From assembly GCA_050084985.1 (NCBI GenBank), contig JBITNC010000002.1:9300001-9364000 (forward strand): 64,000 bases of DNA, given 5' to 3'. Of this stretch, positions 1 to 10,110 are shown in pieces (position 1 is the first letter of the stretch; each line of letters begins with the position of its first letter). The notes under the pieces were generated by a model. That model saw only the letters and a list, made by a program, of their open reading frames with translations. It was not told the origin of the DNA and did not search any database. Position numbers and translations under genes: made by a program. Source of the DNA: Nageia nagi (taxonomy: Eukaryota; Pinophyta).

Positions 1-430
1 GATATATAGTGGTTTCTCTCTAAGAGAGTATTTAACTAAATATTCTAAATCTATTAGTTCTCTTCTCAAGATATCTCTTACAACCTTTCTATTATCCTAT
101 ATATCTAAACTAATAGCATGATAATACTTCTACAAAGTGTATATGTTATGAGAAGGAAGTCCTCTATTTATAGGTAAAAAATCCCCTTTGGTTCACCATT
201 TTACCCAAGGGGAATGTCATTGTCCATAGAGTAAACATATCCATATGTTAGGTGATAATATGGGTGGAAGGCTTTCCACCCATGCCTATTCAATACTTAC
301 ATATGCCCATACTTGTATTTTAAGTATGTGAGTCTATATGTACATGTGGAAATACACCTAATATAAAATAGATGGGGCTCCACATTTGCATAATTGATAA
401 TCCACATTTATAATAGGTGTATTATGTTAT
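1..430 (-). repeat. LTR fragment of a Copia-like element, cut by window edge
   Basis: Read on the minus strand, this stretch has the layout of the Copia LTRs at 5603 and 22512. A TATAAATAGAGG promoter-like box lies at 161-172, and the minus-strand end at the window edge reads AGAGAAACCACTATATATC, close to GGAGGAACCACTTTATATC in the 22.5-kb LTR. The element interior would lie left of the window. The outer boundary is not resolved. A 34-bp stretch at 424-458 also resembles, in plus orientation, the first bases of the LTR at 22512. Confidence 0.5.
262..281. repeat. Short perfect hairpin
   Basis: GGGTGGAA and TTCCACCC form an 8-bp perfect inverted repeat around a 4-base loop inside the LTR fragment. 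On the minus strand it lies upstream of the TATA-like box. No function can be assigned. Confidence 0.6.
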
Positions 431-634
431 ATTGTAAAATATTTTTCCTTCAAACTTAGGTGTTGTATATGTTTGTTTGATTTTTAATTAATTAGGAATA
501 ATATACTTGGTTGTTTACATAATAATGCATTATATGTTCTAACAAGGGTTAAGGTTAGGGGTTAGGGTTACGATACTTGATGGTTAGGGTTAGGGTTAGG
601 GGTAAGGGTTGAGGGTTACAAATACTTTAATAGA
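431..634. repeat. AT-rich spacer with TTAGGG-like tract (546-619)
   Basis: Between 546 and 619 there are repeated GGTTAGGG, GGGTTA and GGTAAGGG units, including three consecutive GGTTAG-type hexamers near 582-600. The unit is mainly six bases (TTAGGG), unlike the seven-base TTTAGGG plant telomere unit. This may be a degenerate interstitial telomere-like tract or a simple hexamer microsatellite. The rest of the stretch shows nothing recognisable. Confidence 0.6.
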
Positions 635-1600
635 ATGAGTAACTCATATTGTATTATTCCTAAGATAAATCATTATACATTCATTGTTAATATTCTTAGT
701 CACCTAGGGTATCTTGAGGAAGCTTTGAACTTTATTTTAAATATGCCCATAAAACCTAAATTGGGTATGTTGATGTGTTTGTATGGTACTTGTAAATCAA
801 ATAATAATATGGGAATAGGGGAATTTTGGTATATACATAAAATGGATTTCTTGAAAAGGCATTTGGATTGTTAAATACTCCCCTTATAACCATCATTATA
901 GTTGTGAAAAATCCCTAAGTATGCAATTACTACCATACTACAACCAATTTATCTCTAAACATTTTGCAAGAGATATTATTATGTTGGATACGAACTGATT
1001 CCAACATGTACCACCATTGGTTTTTTAAAATGCCCTAGAAAATATAGGAATAGGGAAATTTATGCATATACACAAAATGATTTTTATAAAAAATCCCTAG
1101 ATACTTAGTCATGTAGGCTATCTTTAGGGAGATCTATATTTCACTACAAAAATACCCATAAAATAGAAATTGGATGTGTCTACTTGGTGCTTATAAATTA
1201 AATGTTATGGTTTTGAAATCCCTAATAGACATGTACATGAAATATGGAAGAATAACCAAAAAATATTTTTTTTAAAAAAAGACCTTAAGATATGCATGCA
1301 AAATATGGAAAAATACATAATACCGAAGAATTATTTGATAAGAAAAATGATACAAATATAGTTTCATGGTCTATAATAATTGTTGAATACGCACCCAATG
1401 TATTTTTTGAAAAAATCCCTAAGGCATATATGCAAAATGTGGTATAATATACAAGGCTTGGAAATTATTTTACAAGATTACATTTTCATGGGATAGACTC
1501 TAAATGGATTTTATGAAAAATTCCTTAGGATATTTATACAAAAATTTGGAAGAATACCAAAAACAAATATGTAATGAAGAATGTGAAAGAATATGTGGTT
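635..1600 (+). pseudogene. Decayed PPR protein (PLS/E-type repeats)
   Basis: The 79-residue frame at 635-874 resembles the E region that ends PLS-class pentatricopeptide repeat proteins. It holds HYTFIVNILSHLGYLEEAL, then NMPIKP and a GTCKSNNN block, matching the family pattern HYtcmVDlLsraGyLeEAl...MPikPd...ACrsHgN. Further right, in shifting frames, come SLIDMYMKYGRI (near 1216), MHAKYGKIHNTEELFD (near 1292) and NIVSWSIIIVEYAPN (near 1355), matching PPR helices of the type nsLIDMYaKCGsiedArevFD and dvVSWntmIagYaqnG. A second, poorer copy of the E motif lies near 1095-1200. Stops and frameshifts are frequent. Such proteins are organelle RNA-editing or processing factors; this copy cannot make one. 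Confidence 0.75.
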
Positions 1601-3263
1601 ACACCAGTTTCTAAAATCAAGTACAATATAAATATATTGCCTCATGTCTCCTCTCTTCTACTCCCTCATACTTGAAAAAATAATAAATGTAATCGAAATG
1701 CCTCACCTCACCTCTCCCCCTAATTTCCCATTTTTGCAACCATAATAGAATGCCAAATCCTCCATCAAAGAAACCATATGACTTCTTTATAATACTAATG
1801 GAACTTATTACAAAATGTGCAAGGGTACCTTATTACATAAGAGAGAGAAGGTTATTTCACAGTAGTGAGAGAGGGTTTGCAAAAATCAAAATGAAAAATA
1901 AAATGCCTCTTCTCTCCTCCACTCCTCACCTTAGTAAACTCAAAATGTTGTCGATATCTAAGTTTTAAGTTTTCCCTCATGGGATTTTTTATTTTTTATA
2001 GTTAAATTTAAGGAGTAGTTTTAAACCACCTTATTATGATTTATGTGGGTGAAAACAACCTCATAAAAACCAATCACATAATCCATTTGGTTATTTTTTT
2101 CCCACACTTTCCATTTGATTTTCATCCCTTTTAAGGGCATTTTTTGAGGGCTATTTTTAAACCACCTCTTAATAATTTTGTGGGTATGGTATGAAATCAT
2201 GTTATAAAAAGTACCACTAAAATTCTAAATATAGTTATTTTTAAATATATTCCTAATAATTGCCTCAGATTACCTACCTCTAAAGGCCATTTTTTTGTAG
2301 TGATGGAACAAGTGCATGATAAACCATATGGAAGTCATTTCAATAGTATGCTCATTCATCATAAGATTTTGATAATGAATTACTATTGGTAATCAATGGA
2401 AAAATACTTCATCATTGGGTGGAAGAAAGAAGTTGGTCCCACTTTGAGAGGAAGTGTAGAGTAAAAATTTTGGGTTGAAAATATCAAGATCCTAATATAA
2501 AAAAATAAGGATCTTGATATTTTGGGACCTCAATTCCAACACATATTGGGATCTCAATATGGCCTCATCAATCGAGCATATATCAGGATCCAAATATTTT
2601 AAATATAAATTCCTAGTTGTGGGCTATGGAGCTCATTTTCCAGCTCCTCAGCATGCACCTACCAAAGATTGTGAAGAAGTGGCCTGCTAGTTTTGGGATC
2701 CTAATTTTTCTACCTTCAAAGCCACCAAATTCCTTCAAATTCTCCCTATAGTGTCCAGGTTATGGTTCCAACCCATCTACTAGTTTTTTGTTTTTGTAAA
2801 AATCCATTTTTTACACAAAATAATAGAAAGTAAGTTTCTTTATTAAAATATGTAGTTTTTTTGGTAATTTGTTATAAATATTTCTCATGGTTTTTTTTTG
2901 GTTAAAATATCATATAAAATAAACCTAAACTCCATCTAAAACTAGACTATAAAAAAATAAACTTGGACTTCATCTAAAACTAGACTAGATAAGAAAATAA
3001 ACATTATTTTGTCCTAATGTAATAATCCTTAACCATCTTAAAATTAAGACTCCATATAGGAGGAGAGTAAAGGCCTCCCATAAACTATAATTCTTCTTCT
3101 TCATTACTCCCTACCTATCTACAACCAAGGTGATCACTAATTACTAAAAGTTAGTGGAGTATAGAAGATACTTGGATTCAATTGGATTAAAGTTAATAAG
3201 AGGATACATTAAGTAAAGTTCCAAAATTATGGGATATATGTAAATTTTGAAATATTTATTAAG
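1601..3263. other. Non-coding AT-rich stretch with duplications and hairpins
   Basis: No coding similarity was recognised; the frame at 1750-1968 has no family features. A diverged direct duplication is visible: a GTTTTAAACCACCTTATTATG block near 2011 recurs near 2154 as TTTTTAAACCACCTCTTAATA. The text GGCCATTTTTTTGTAGTG at 2284-2302 looks like the end of a CACTA-type inverted repeat (CACTACAAAAA reversed), but no partner end was found. Confidence 0.4.
2480..2521. repeat. Perfect 14-bp inverted repeat (hairpin)
   Basis: AATATCAAGATCCT at 2480-2493 is followed after a 14-base A/T loop by its exact reverse complement at 2508-2521. Related words (GGATCCTGATATTT, AAGATCTTGATATTT) occur near 31675-31720, so this may be part of a dispersed repeat. 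No transcript context supports a terminator role. Confidence 0.7.
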
Positions 3264-3543
3264 ATGAAGGGAACAAGATATATTCCAAGTCAATACCCAT
3301 ATTATATGATGCGCAGGATGATGATAAAGAACTATTTCTTTCCAACATAGCAAAAAGTTAGTAATTGTTTTCAAGTTATTAAAGAATCCATTATAACTTT
3401 TAATTGAGTATTGAAGAACCTTCAAGCATACAATGAATACCATACTGATTATCAATAAGTTTGCAAGATATATTATTGTGATGGATGCAAATATATTTTA
3501 TCATTTCAAACATGTAGAATGTTCATGTGGATATCTTTGGTAA
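3264..3543 (+). pseudogene. Decayed DYW deaminase domain of a PPR protein
   Basis: The last 30 codons before the TAA at 3541-3543 read like the DYW C-terminus: INKFARYIIVMDANIFYHF followed by KHVECSCGYLW. The family pattern is iSKivgReIivRDanRFHHFkdG.CSCgDYW. About 100 bases upstream in the same frame, HSKKLVIVFKL (3346) corresponds to the deaminase motif HSEKLAIAFGL, with the catalytic Glu changed to Lys. MKGTRYIP (3264, another frame) fits the start of the domain (MKeaGYvPDt). The CxxC zinc motif between these blocks is not recognisable. The domain deaminates cytidines in organellar RNA. With the Glu lost and frames broken this is a pseudogene, probably the far end of the gene at 635-1600. 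Confidence 0.75.
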
Positions 3544-4149
3544 TGCAAAGTAACACAAGATCTAAAGATTATTACACAATGATATAGTGCATGCTTTTAG
3601 GTAGAAAGGAAGATATTTTTTTTAATAGTATTGAATATTAATCCAAATAAATAATTTTATTGTGTGTTGATACCATATTATCAAGTGAACATAACTACAT
3701 ATGTAAATTGATGGTGTATTTATGAAAGCCTTATTTTTTAATAATATGGATTAATGGTATTCAACTATTTTTTTAGGAATATTGTATAATTGTAGAGTGT
3801 AAATATGGATAATGAGATGCAAGAATTGAAAATATGAAACACGAATTACTTGAATAAAATAAAAAGTCACCTAATGAATAATAAAGGTAAGAGAAGGATT
3901 ATAAGTGACATAAACCTTTGGTATGAAGATAGAAGAGTAACTCTTAAATTTTCTTATTTTTTACATTACCATTTTCTATAGTCATTCTATTTGGATTAGT
4001 TATATTATATTGTACCTATGTTTACATTGGTCACCTAGGCCAAAATTCTATGTAGTAATAAAAAAAACACATGGACGTAGTTGGATTAAAGTTGATAAAA
4101 GGTTACATGCTTTTCTTGTAGGAGATAAATCATAATTAGAAACACATTA
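3544..4149. other. AT-rich stretch, nothing recognised
   Basis: No frame longer than about 40 codons and no repeat structure was noticed. It lies between the DYW remnant and a minus-strand Gypsy pol remnant, so it may hold the worn integrase end of that element, but no motif supports this. Confidence 0.3.
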
Positions 4150-5240
4150 AATTTATGATATATCAACTAGAATTGGACATGAAATCCATGGAAAAATGAA
4201 TAAAAAACTATGAATATACAAAATATACTTTATGTTATTAAACCTAATTACCTCTACTTGACCATTATCATGCAACACAATATTACTTCTACTTAAGGAA
4301 CCAACTACTTCATTAGATTTTCCACTCCTATGCTTGAGAAATGAATAATGCTGAATAATTCTACCCACTTCACATGACATTGATTTAACTCACCTTAGCG
4401 TTTCCACTCTTATGCTTCATAAATGAATATTTTTGAATACTTCTATCCACTTTATATGACATTGATTCAACTTGCATTAATTATTAATTTACTATCATGA
4501 TTAATGGTTATTGTACAAAAAACATCTTTAGGAAACAAAGAATGTTGTCACTTCTCAAGAGCTTTGATAATGGATTAGAATTATTGTCATAAACAAAATA
4601 CTTTCTCTTAGCTAATTATTGAGTTTCTCCTTGAAATATGCTAATATAATTGTTATTGATTTAAACATACACCTATTTTTATAATGTTTGATTCATAGTA
4701 AACTCAAAATACTTTGTTCAAATTTCAATAATGCAAGTATAAGTTATTTCATGACCTTCCTATTCAGTAACTCGAAACTCATTTAGACTATTGTTATCTT
4801 TAAAAATTCATTTTAATTTTCCCTTATAGTTTATATGATGTATGCATATATTTCATTGAAATTATAGACATATTTCCTATAAAATATTACTAAACCATGG
4901 AAACTTCTTACTTTAAAGATAGTGTCAAGGAGTAGGTTATTATTTTATGGATTTTCCATTTTTTGGATCTATTTTTAATTAATTTAAAATTTCTTCTTTA
5001 ATAAAACTACACATGTTCAAATTGACCAACAACTTCTATTCTTTTAGTCTTTCTAAAGCTTATCTCAAATATAGCATATGTTCTTCTTGTATTACTAAAT
5101 ATGATAATATTATCAAGTTATACGATCACAAACTTACCTAAAATGATTTTAGCATTGAATTCCACCATTGTGTTTCTTTTGGATTCCCTCTTTGTAAGAA
5201 AGATTGAAAAGGATTCAACTTTCAAACTCTAGTTAGGGGT
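4150..5240 (-). pseudogene. Ty3/Gypsy pol remnant C (RT to RNase H)
   Basis: On the minus strand near 5130-5101 the frame reads GKFVIV, a stop, then LDNIIIFSNT, matching the Gypsy reverse transcriptase catalytic block GKFVivYLDDIlIfSkT with Tyr replaced by a stop and the second Asp by Asn. Further down, IDPKNGKSIK corresponds to vDPeKieaI, and SKKFPWFSNIL to vRsFlGLagYY. Near 4380-4310, IQHYSFLKHRSGKSNEV matches the end of the Gypsy RNase H region (iqeYnFvikHrsGkeNkvADaLSR). Multiple stops and frameshifts make it inactive. Copia element A is inserted just right of it, at 5598. No LTRs could be assigned. Confidence 0.65.
4311..4470 (-). repeat. Tandem duplication in the Gypsy RNase H segment
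   Basis: The segment 4311-4388 is repeated at about 4390-4467. Both copies contain TTTCCACTC-TATGCTT, AAATGAATA and TCTA-CCACTT, and both encode on the minus strand a YSF-KH-SG core. The copies differ at many positions, so the duplication is old. Confidence 0.6.
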
Positions 5241-5597
5241 TCTATGCATATCAAGGTTTAGGGAACCTTCATTATTAAAATCATATGGAAAGTATAAGAA
5301 GCTCTCAAATCTTTGTTTATTAGAATGGTGCTTACAAACACAAAGAAGCTTCTTTGGCTAATTTCACTATTTAATTTTAGCTTATACTCCACTTTATGCA
5401 CTACAATATCCCAAAGTTGAACTAAGGAAATTTAAAAATAAAAAGGAATCCCTATGAATTTAAAGGTCTCATAGAGTGAAAGATGCTTTTCTTTCAACAA
5501 CTATATTTCCTTCTTTACCAATCTATGTAGTTAATCCTTTTCGTAAATCCATAGTAATGATAAATTTTAGGATTATAATTTAGGAGAGATGATTATC
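5241..5597. other. Unassigned left flank of Copia element A
   Basis: This stretch may be more of Gypsy remnant C (minus strand, upstream of its RT block), but no motif could be matched. The last five bases of the flank (5598-5602, AAGTG) are the target-site duplication of element A. Confidence 0.35.
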
Positions 5598-5602
5598 AAG
5601 TG
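5598..5602. repeat. Target-site duplication of element A (left copy)
   Basis: AAGTG directly precedes the TGTTGGAA start of the 5' LTR. The same five bases follow the 3' LTR at 14359-14363. Five base pairs is the usual Copia integration footprint. Confidence 0.9.
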
Positions 5603-6110
5603 TGTTGGAATCTATAATGCATTATTGTAAAGGTTTGTATTAAATCTTATATGTAAATTCATTAATACTTAAAGGTATCATTTGATACCTTAAGTATTTT
5701 AGTGAGTATGATAATGTAACTTGTCCTACACTCCATGTCATGAGCATGCCATTTGGGTAAAAGGATGTGCATGTCATGATTTTGTACATTGGATAAAAGG
5801 GTGATCCAAAGAGGGATTTTGGCCTATAAATAGAAGGCTCCCTCTTTGTGATTACACACCAATTTGTAAAGTAAAGTTTATGGTATAGGATAGAAGTGTA
5901 GGAGTTGAGATTAAGAGTATTGCAAAATAGTTGTATTTGTGATTGAAGTAAAGAACTAGTTAGTGGATGTACTCCTAGTTGGAGGAACCATTTTACATCT
6001 TGAGTTACTTTGTGAGATTATCTTATGTGTGAGTTTGTTAGATGTGAATTTGAGAGCTTTCATGTGATCTTGGTTGATTAAGAATTATTTTTTTAGTGTT
6101 AGTTGCTTCA
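5603..6110 (+). repeat. 5' LTR of Copia element A
   Basis: It starts TGTTGGAATCTATAATG and ends GTTAGTTGCTTCA. A TATA box, CCTATAAATAGAAGG, is at 5823-5837 and should direct element transcription about 30 bases downstream. Near the end are GTTAGTGGATGTACTCC and GGAGGAACCA, words shared with the LTRs of element B and of the fragment at 1-430, which places the three in one lineage. Confidence 0.92.
5825..5832 (+). promoter_or_regulatory. TATA box in 5' LTR of element A
   Basis: TATAAATA sits mid-LTR, with the same box conserved in the 3' LTR at 14074-14081 and in the LTR of element B at 22711. Conservation across relatives supports a core promoter role. Confidence 0.7.
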
Positions 6111-6113
6111 AAT

Positions 6114-6125
6114 TAGTATCAGAGC
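6114..6125 (+). other. Primer-binding site of element A (tRNA-iMet type)
   Basis: TAGTATCAGAGC starts four bases after the 5' LTR. It differs by one base from TGGTATCAGAGC, the sequence complementary to the 3' end of plant initiator tRNA-Met. The change (G to A) fits deamination decay. Confidence 0.88.
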
Positions 6126-7688
6126 TTGGTGTGGGAGCTCCTCTTCAACATTGTAGTGTGAAAGGTTCATCTCACTCACTCCTCCAAACACTTTGGTGAG
6201 ATAAAATATTTAAAGTTTTAATCTTTGTTTCAATTTTTTTTTCATAACATATTACTAACATTGTTATAAGATGAAATGTTGGTAGAAAACTTACTTACAT
6301 ATTATTGCTATATTATTACTAACACTACTTTGTTAGTTACATTTTCTATTATATAGCAAATAATGTGTTATAGTTAAGTTTTTTTTTATATATATATACT
6401 CAAATTAAGTGAAAATTTGAGGAAGGGCTTACTATCTATTTTTTTAAATATTTACAAAATTGATTTATTTAAAATAAGAAATTACCTCTTAGCTATTTTT
6501 ATAATAGATATATGTATTTTTTAAAAAAATAAGAGGAAGGGGTATTTATTTCAATTTTTTTTTCCAAAAGTTTATATTTAATATATATATGTATATATAT
6601 ATAATCATATATACATATGGTGAACAACTTTTTTTTTGTTCTTCAACACATTTTTTTAACAAAAAAATCAAATCTCAAATTATTTTGGTTTGCAACCTCC
6701 CATAGGCTTCCTTGTTTGTGGCCTATCCTTGCTCTTTGTCGGCACCTCCCTCCTCATAGTGTCACTCATGAATAGTAATGGGTCTACCCTCAAACTCTTT
6801 AGCCCTCTCACCCTCATGTAGTTTATCTGGCTCCTCATGCAACTCTCCTCTCCTTACATTACTATTAGCCTCCTCTCTTGCATGGCCATTCACCTGCATG
6901 GCTACTTCTACATGACTCTCCTTTTTTTTTGCAACCTTAGTGGCCATCTTCCCTTCTACAACCTCCATAATGCTCCACCCTTCTACCCTTCTTCCCCTTG
7001 TGGCCCCTTCTTTTGAGTAGTTTGAGTCAAGGGGTAGTTAACATTTTTCTCATAGCTAGGATACGATTAGTCAACATTTAATCATATCTTATAGAGGTGA
7101 TGAACAAATGCATGGCCAGTTGGATGACTCCTCTCGCATGGCTATGGTCTCTCCTCCTAGTGCAACTGTGGTCTCTCTTCTCCCACAGCCAAGACCTCTC
7201 CTCTCCTCACCCAACCATGGCATCTCTTCTCCTCTTATGGCCATGAACTCTCCTCTCCTCCCACGGCCATGACCTCTCCTCTCCTCACCCGACCATGGTC
7301 TCTCCTCTGCTCATCGATTGTGGTTCCTAAAATCATCATTGAGTCCTCCCTCCATATTTTTTTCCTTATGGAACCTCCATTTTTTGTTATTATTTTTTTT
7401 AAAAAAGGGGGGTTCTACCTCTTCCCTTCTTTTTTCCAAATTGATCCACTAATTGTTGGGAATTTAATTTGTCTTTGCTTTCAAGTCTTCTTCTTTTGGA
7501 GTATTAATGCACTTCTTTTTTTAAATGGCATAGAGAAAAAGGTTTCTTGTTGCATTTGCTCTATTTATTACTTTGAAGTCAAAGTAAATGATAACTTATT
7601 AATTATTTACCTTGTCTACTTGGAGAAGATCTAATGAAGGTACTAAAGGATTTTTTTTTACTTAGATATTGTCTTAAGTAAAAATGGA

Positions 7689-7727
<39 letters not shown>

Positions 7728-9129
7728 CGTACATACATACATTTATTTATTTTTTAGGGTAAACATGATAAAAAAAAATTTAGTCTTTAAGGTTAAAATT
7801 ACAATAAAATTATAGATGGGATTTTTTTTCAGTAAAAGGAAGGGGAAAGTTTTTTGAAATTCTTTACTTAAAATTTAGATCCTTATGCAAATTTGATATG
7901 TCTATTTTTAAGAGTTTATCTTAAATATAAATAGACTTATGCAATTAAGTGAATGATACTTGCTTAAATGTCTTAAGATGCATGTTTATTTTTAAAACTA
8001 TAGAATAATGCATAGTACTTAAAATTTGTGATACATGCTTAGACACATGGTCCTTATTTTTTAAGATAAAGTATGGCTTATGAAAAATAAACAAATGATG
8101 TATGTTACTTATTTCTTTAAAGTTAATATGCATACCTAATTTTTTAAGTTATGGGATTAATGCATACTTACACTTAAGTATTTATCATTCTTTTTGCAAA
8201 GTTAATAAATGAACTTATGCAAATGGTGCATTCTTATTACTTAATGTTTTTTAAGTTATGGTAATGATGCATTTTTGATTCCTTATGCAAAGTATGGAAT
8301 AAAATTGTACAAAATAAGGATTGATGTAAATATGTTCTTTAGGGGTTAGTAAACAAAACCTATTAGACACTTAGGTTTCAAATTTTTGAATGGATGATAT
8401 TTCATTTATGCACTTTACTTCATGTTTTGCATTTTGATTTATTTGCTTATGTAAACAAAATGCAAACATTGATATGAGCAACCCCTTAAAATGAACACAT
8501 CCACATGTACATTTTGCAACATGACTTGTTTAGGGAGTCATGAGGTGAGGATAGGTGGATTAGAGCCTTTAAGTTTGATGATCCAAGTGGTGAAAAGTTT
8601 GTACTTCTTAATTGCCCCTAAGTTCTTTGTTGGTATAGACATAACTCTATTAGGTGGATAGGCATGTGTGTAGTGATACCACATATTCGCATATCCATTC
8701 AAGGATTATATTGATAACCTAGGAGGAAAACTTGAAACCTAATTAAGATTAATAATTTGGACAATCCAATAAATGTTGCAACTTTAAAAAATTGCTAGTA
8801 CTTCTCCTTGTTAGAGTATATTGCTACCCAAGGGGAACTGGTTGAGGATTAGTAGGACTTGGGCTCCTCTTGTATGGGCATCCAGGTGAAGGCCTAATTT
8901 TAGATAAGAAAATAAACCTAAACAATATCACTTTACATCTATGATTCTTGAGATGAGAAATGTATTTGGGTACATGGGTTATTATTTGAATTGTAAAACA
9001 TTTGTACTTGTGAATCAAATCAAGCATGTATTTAGTGTTAAATATAACATGCATTATTTACTTGGTTCGAAATTTAAATTTTTGTTTATTGAAAACACAT
9101 GCTTATTATTTCACATTTTTGTGTAACAA
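6126..9129 (+). other. Long untranslated leader of element A
   Basis: Three kilobases separate the primer site from gag. The section 6700-7320 is rich in CTCC and TCTCCTC words with repeated 'catggcc' and 'ctctcctc' phrases. An (AT)n run lies at 7689-7722. The section 8440-9129 is clearly shared with element B at 16930-17560 (for example AACATGACTTGTTTAGGGAG in both). The minus-strand frame at 6762-6968 lies in the pyrimidine-rich part and shows no family motif. I see no reliable gene here; the length suggests a leader that has captured other sequence. Confidence 0.6.
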
Positions 9130-10110
9130 ATGGGAGAATCCTTTTTACCCAAACACATTTTTGATGGTTCCAACTATGGAATTTGGGAACCTTAGATGAG
9201 TGCTAAATTATAGGCAACAAAGTTTAACCAAATAGTGAATGAGAACCTTGTACCTCCTATAGATGAGAAGGCACTAGAGGCTTACAACACAAAGAATGAG
9301 TTGGCAACCTTCATGATTTATTATGTAGTTTCAAATGATGTGCTCCTAATGATATATTCTTCAACCTTAGCAAAGGAAGCATGGGATAAGCTAAAACAAA
9401 TATACCTTGGTTCAAACTTTTTAAGAAGTTTTACCATTATCTAAAAGTTACTTCAATATTGTCAAGGGAAAGATAAAAATATGGCTATCTACTTGAACAA
9501 AATCATTAACCTAAGGACCCAACTTGTTACTTACGAATGTAATTGGATCAATGATGAGTTCATGGTTTTCATCATTCTTCAAAGCCTCTCTTAAAAGTTT
9601 AAAAACTTTGTAATAGTTATGAAAACAAGGATTTATTAAGAAGAAGAATTCATCTCTCCTAAGAACCTTTCTAGGCACCTATTGAAGCATGAAGAAACCT
9701 TTAACAATAAAGGATTGATTTCTTCTCCTAAGGATAGTAACATTGCTCTTGGAGCAACCAAAACTCCTTTCAAGAAGAAGTTCAACTATCAAAAGAAATC
9801 TTACCTTTCTTCCTCCAAAAGGTTTGAGAAAAGAGGTAGTGGCTACAATAACAACAGGAACAATAGAAACAACAATTATAGTAGCGAAAATAAAGGCAAC
9901 AATAATCACTTCAAGCAAAGAGATGGAAAAGGAAAAGCAAACACTCCTTATCTTAAAAAAAAGTTTGATAGTAATTGTAACTATTATGGCATTCTAAGTC
10001 ACAAAGGAGTTGATTATTACAAAAAGAAAAGAGAGAAAAATCACAAAGGCAATGGAAATGTAAAGAGCTACAAAGGAAAGAAAAATACTTATGCTAGTTT
10101 TGCTACAATG
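9130..10110 (+). pseudogene. gag: gag of Copia element A
   Basis: The reading starts MGESFLPKHIFDGSNYGIWE, matching the Copia gag opening (LPP.FdGsNY..W...M). KEAWDKLKQIYLGSN follows, as in the gag UBN2-type domain (...aWd.L...Y.g...). The nucleocapsid end is basic and Asn/Lys-rich (9780-10080), with a worn zinc knuckle NCNYYGILSHKGVDYYKK at 9970-10023 in place of CxxCxxxGHxxxxC. Stops occur within the first 30 codons (WEP-stop). This protein would package element RNA into cytoplasmic particles; the copy is broken. The start is chosen because element B has the same MG-SF-PKHI start at 17565. Confidence 0.82.

Noticed and set aside
1142-1160. CACTACAAAAATACCC as a left CACTA end pairing with 2302
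   Set aside because: The text aligns with the duplicated PPR E-motif (FTTKIPIK against FILNMPIK), so the match to a terminal repeat is coincidence. No 3-bp target duplication either.
6762-6968. Minus-strand 68-codon Glu/Lys-rich ORF in the leader of element A
   Set aside because: It lies in a pyrimidine-rich low-complexity stretch and shows no conserved motif.
7269-7634. Plus-strand 121-codon ORF in the leader of element A
   Set aside because: Phe/Ile/Leu-rich translation of T-rich DNA, no counterpart in element B, no motif.
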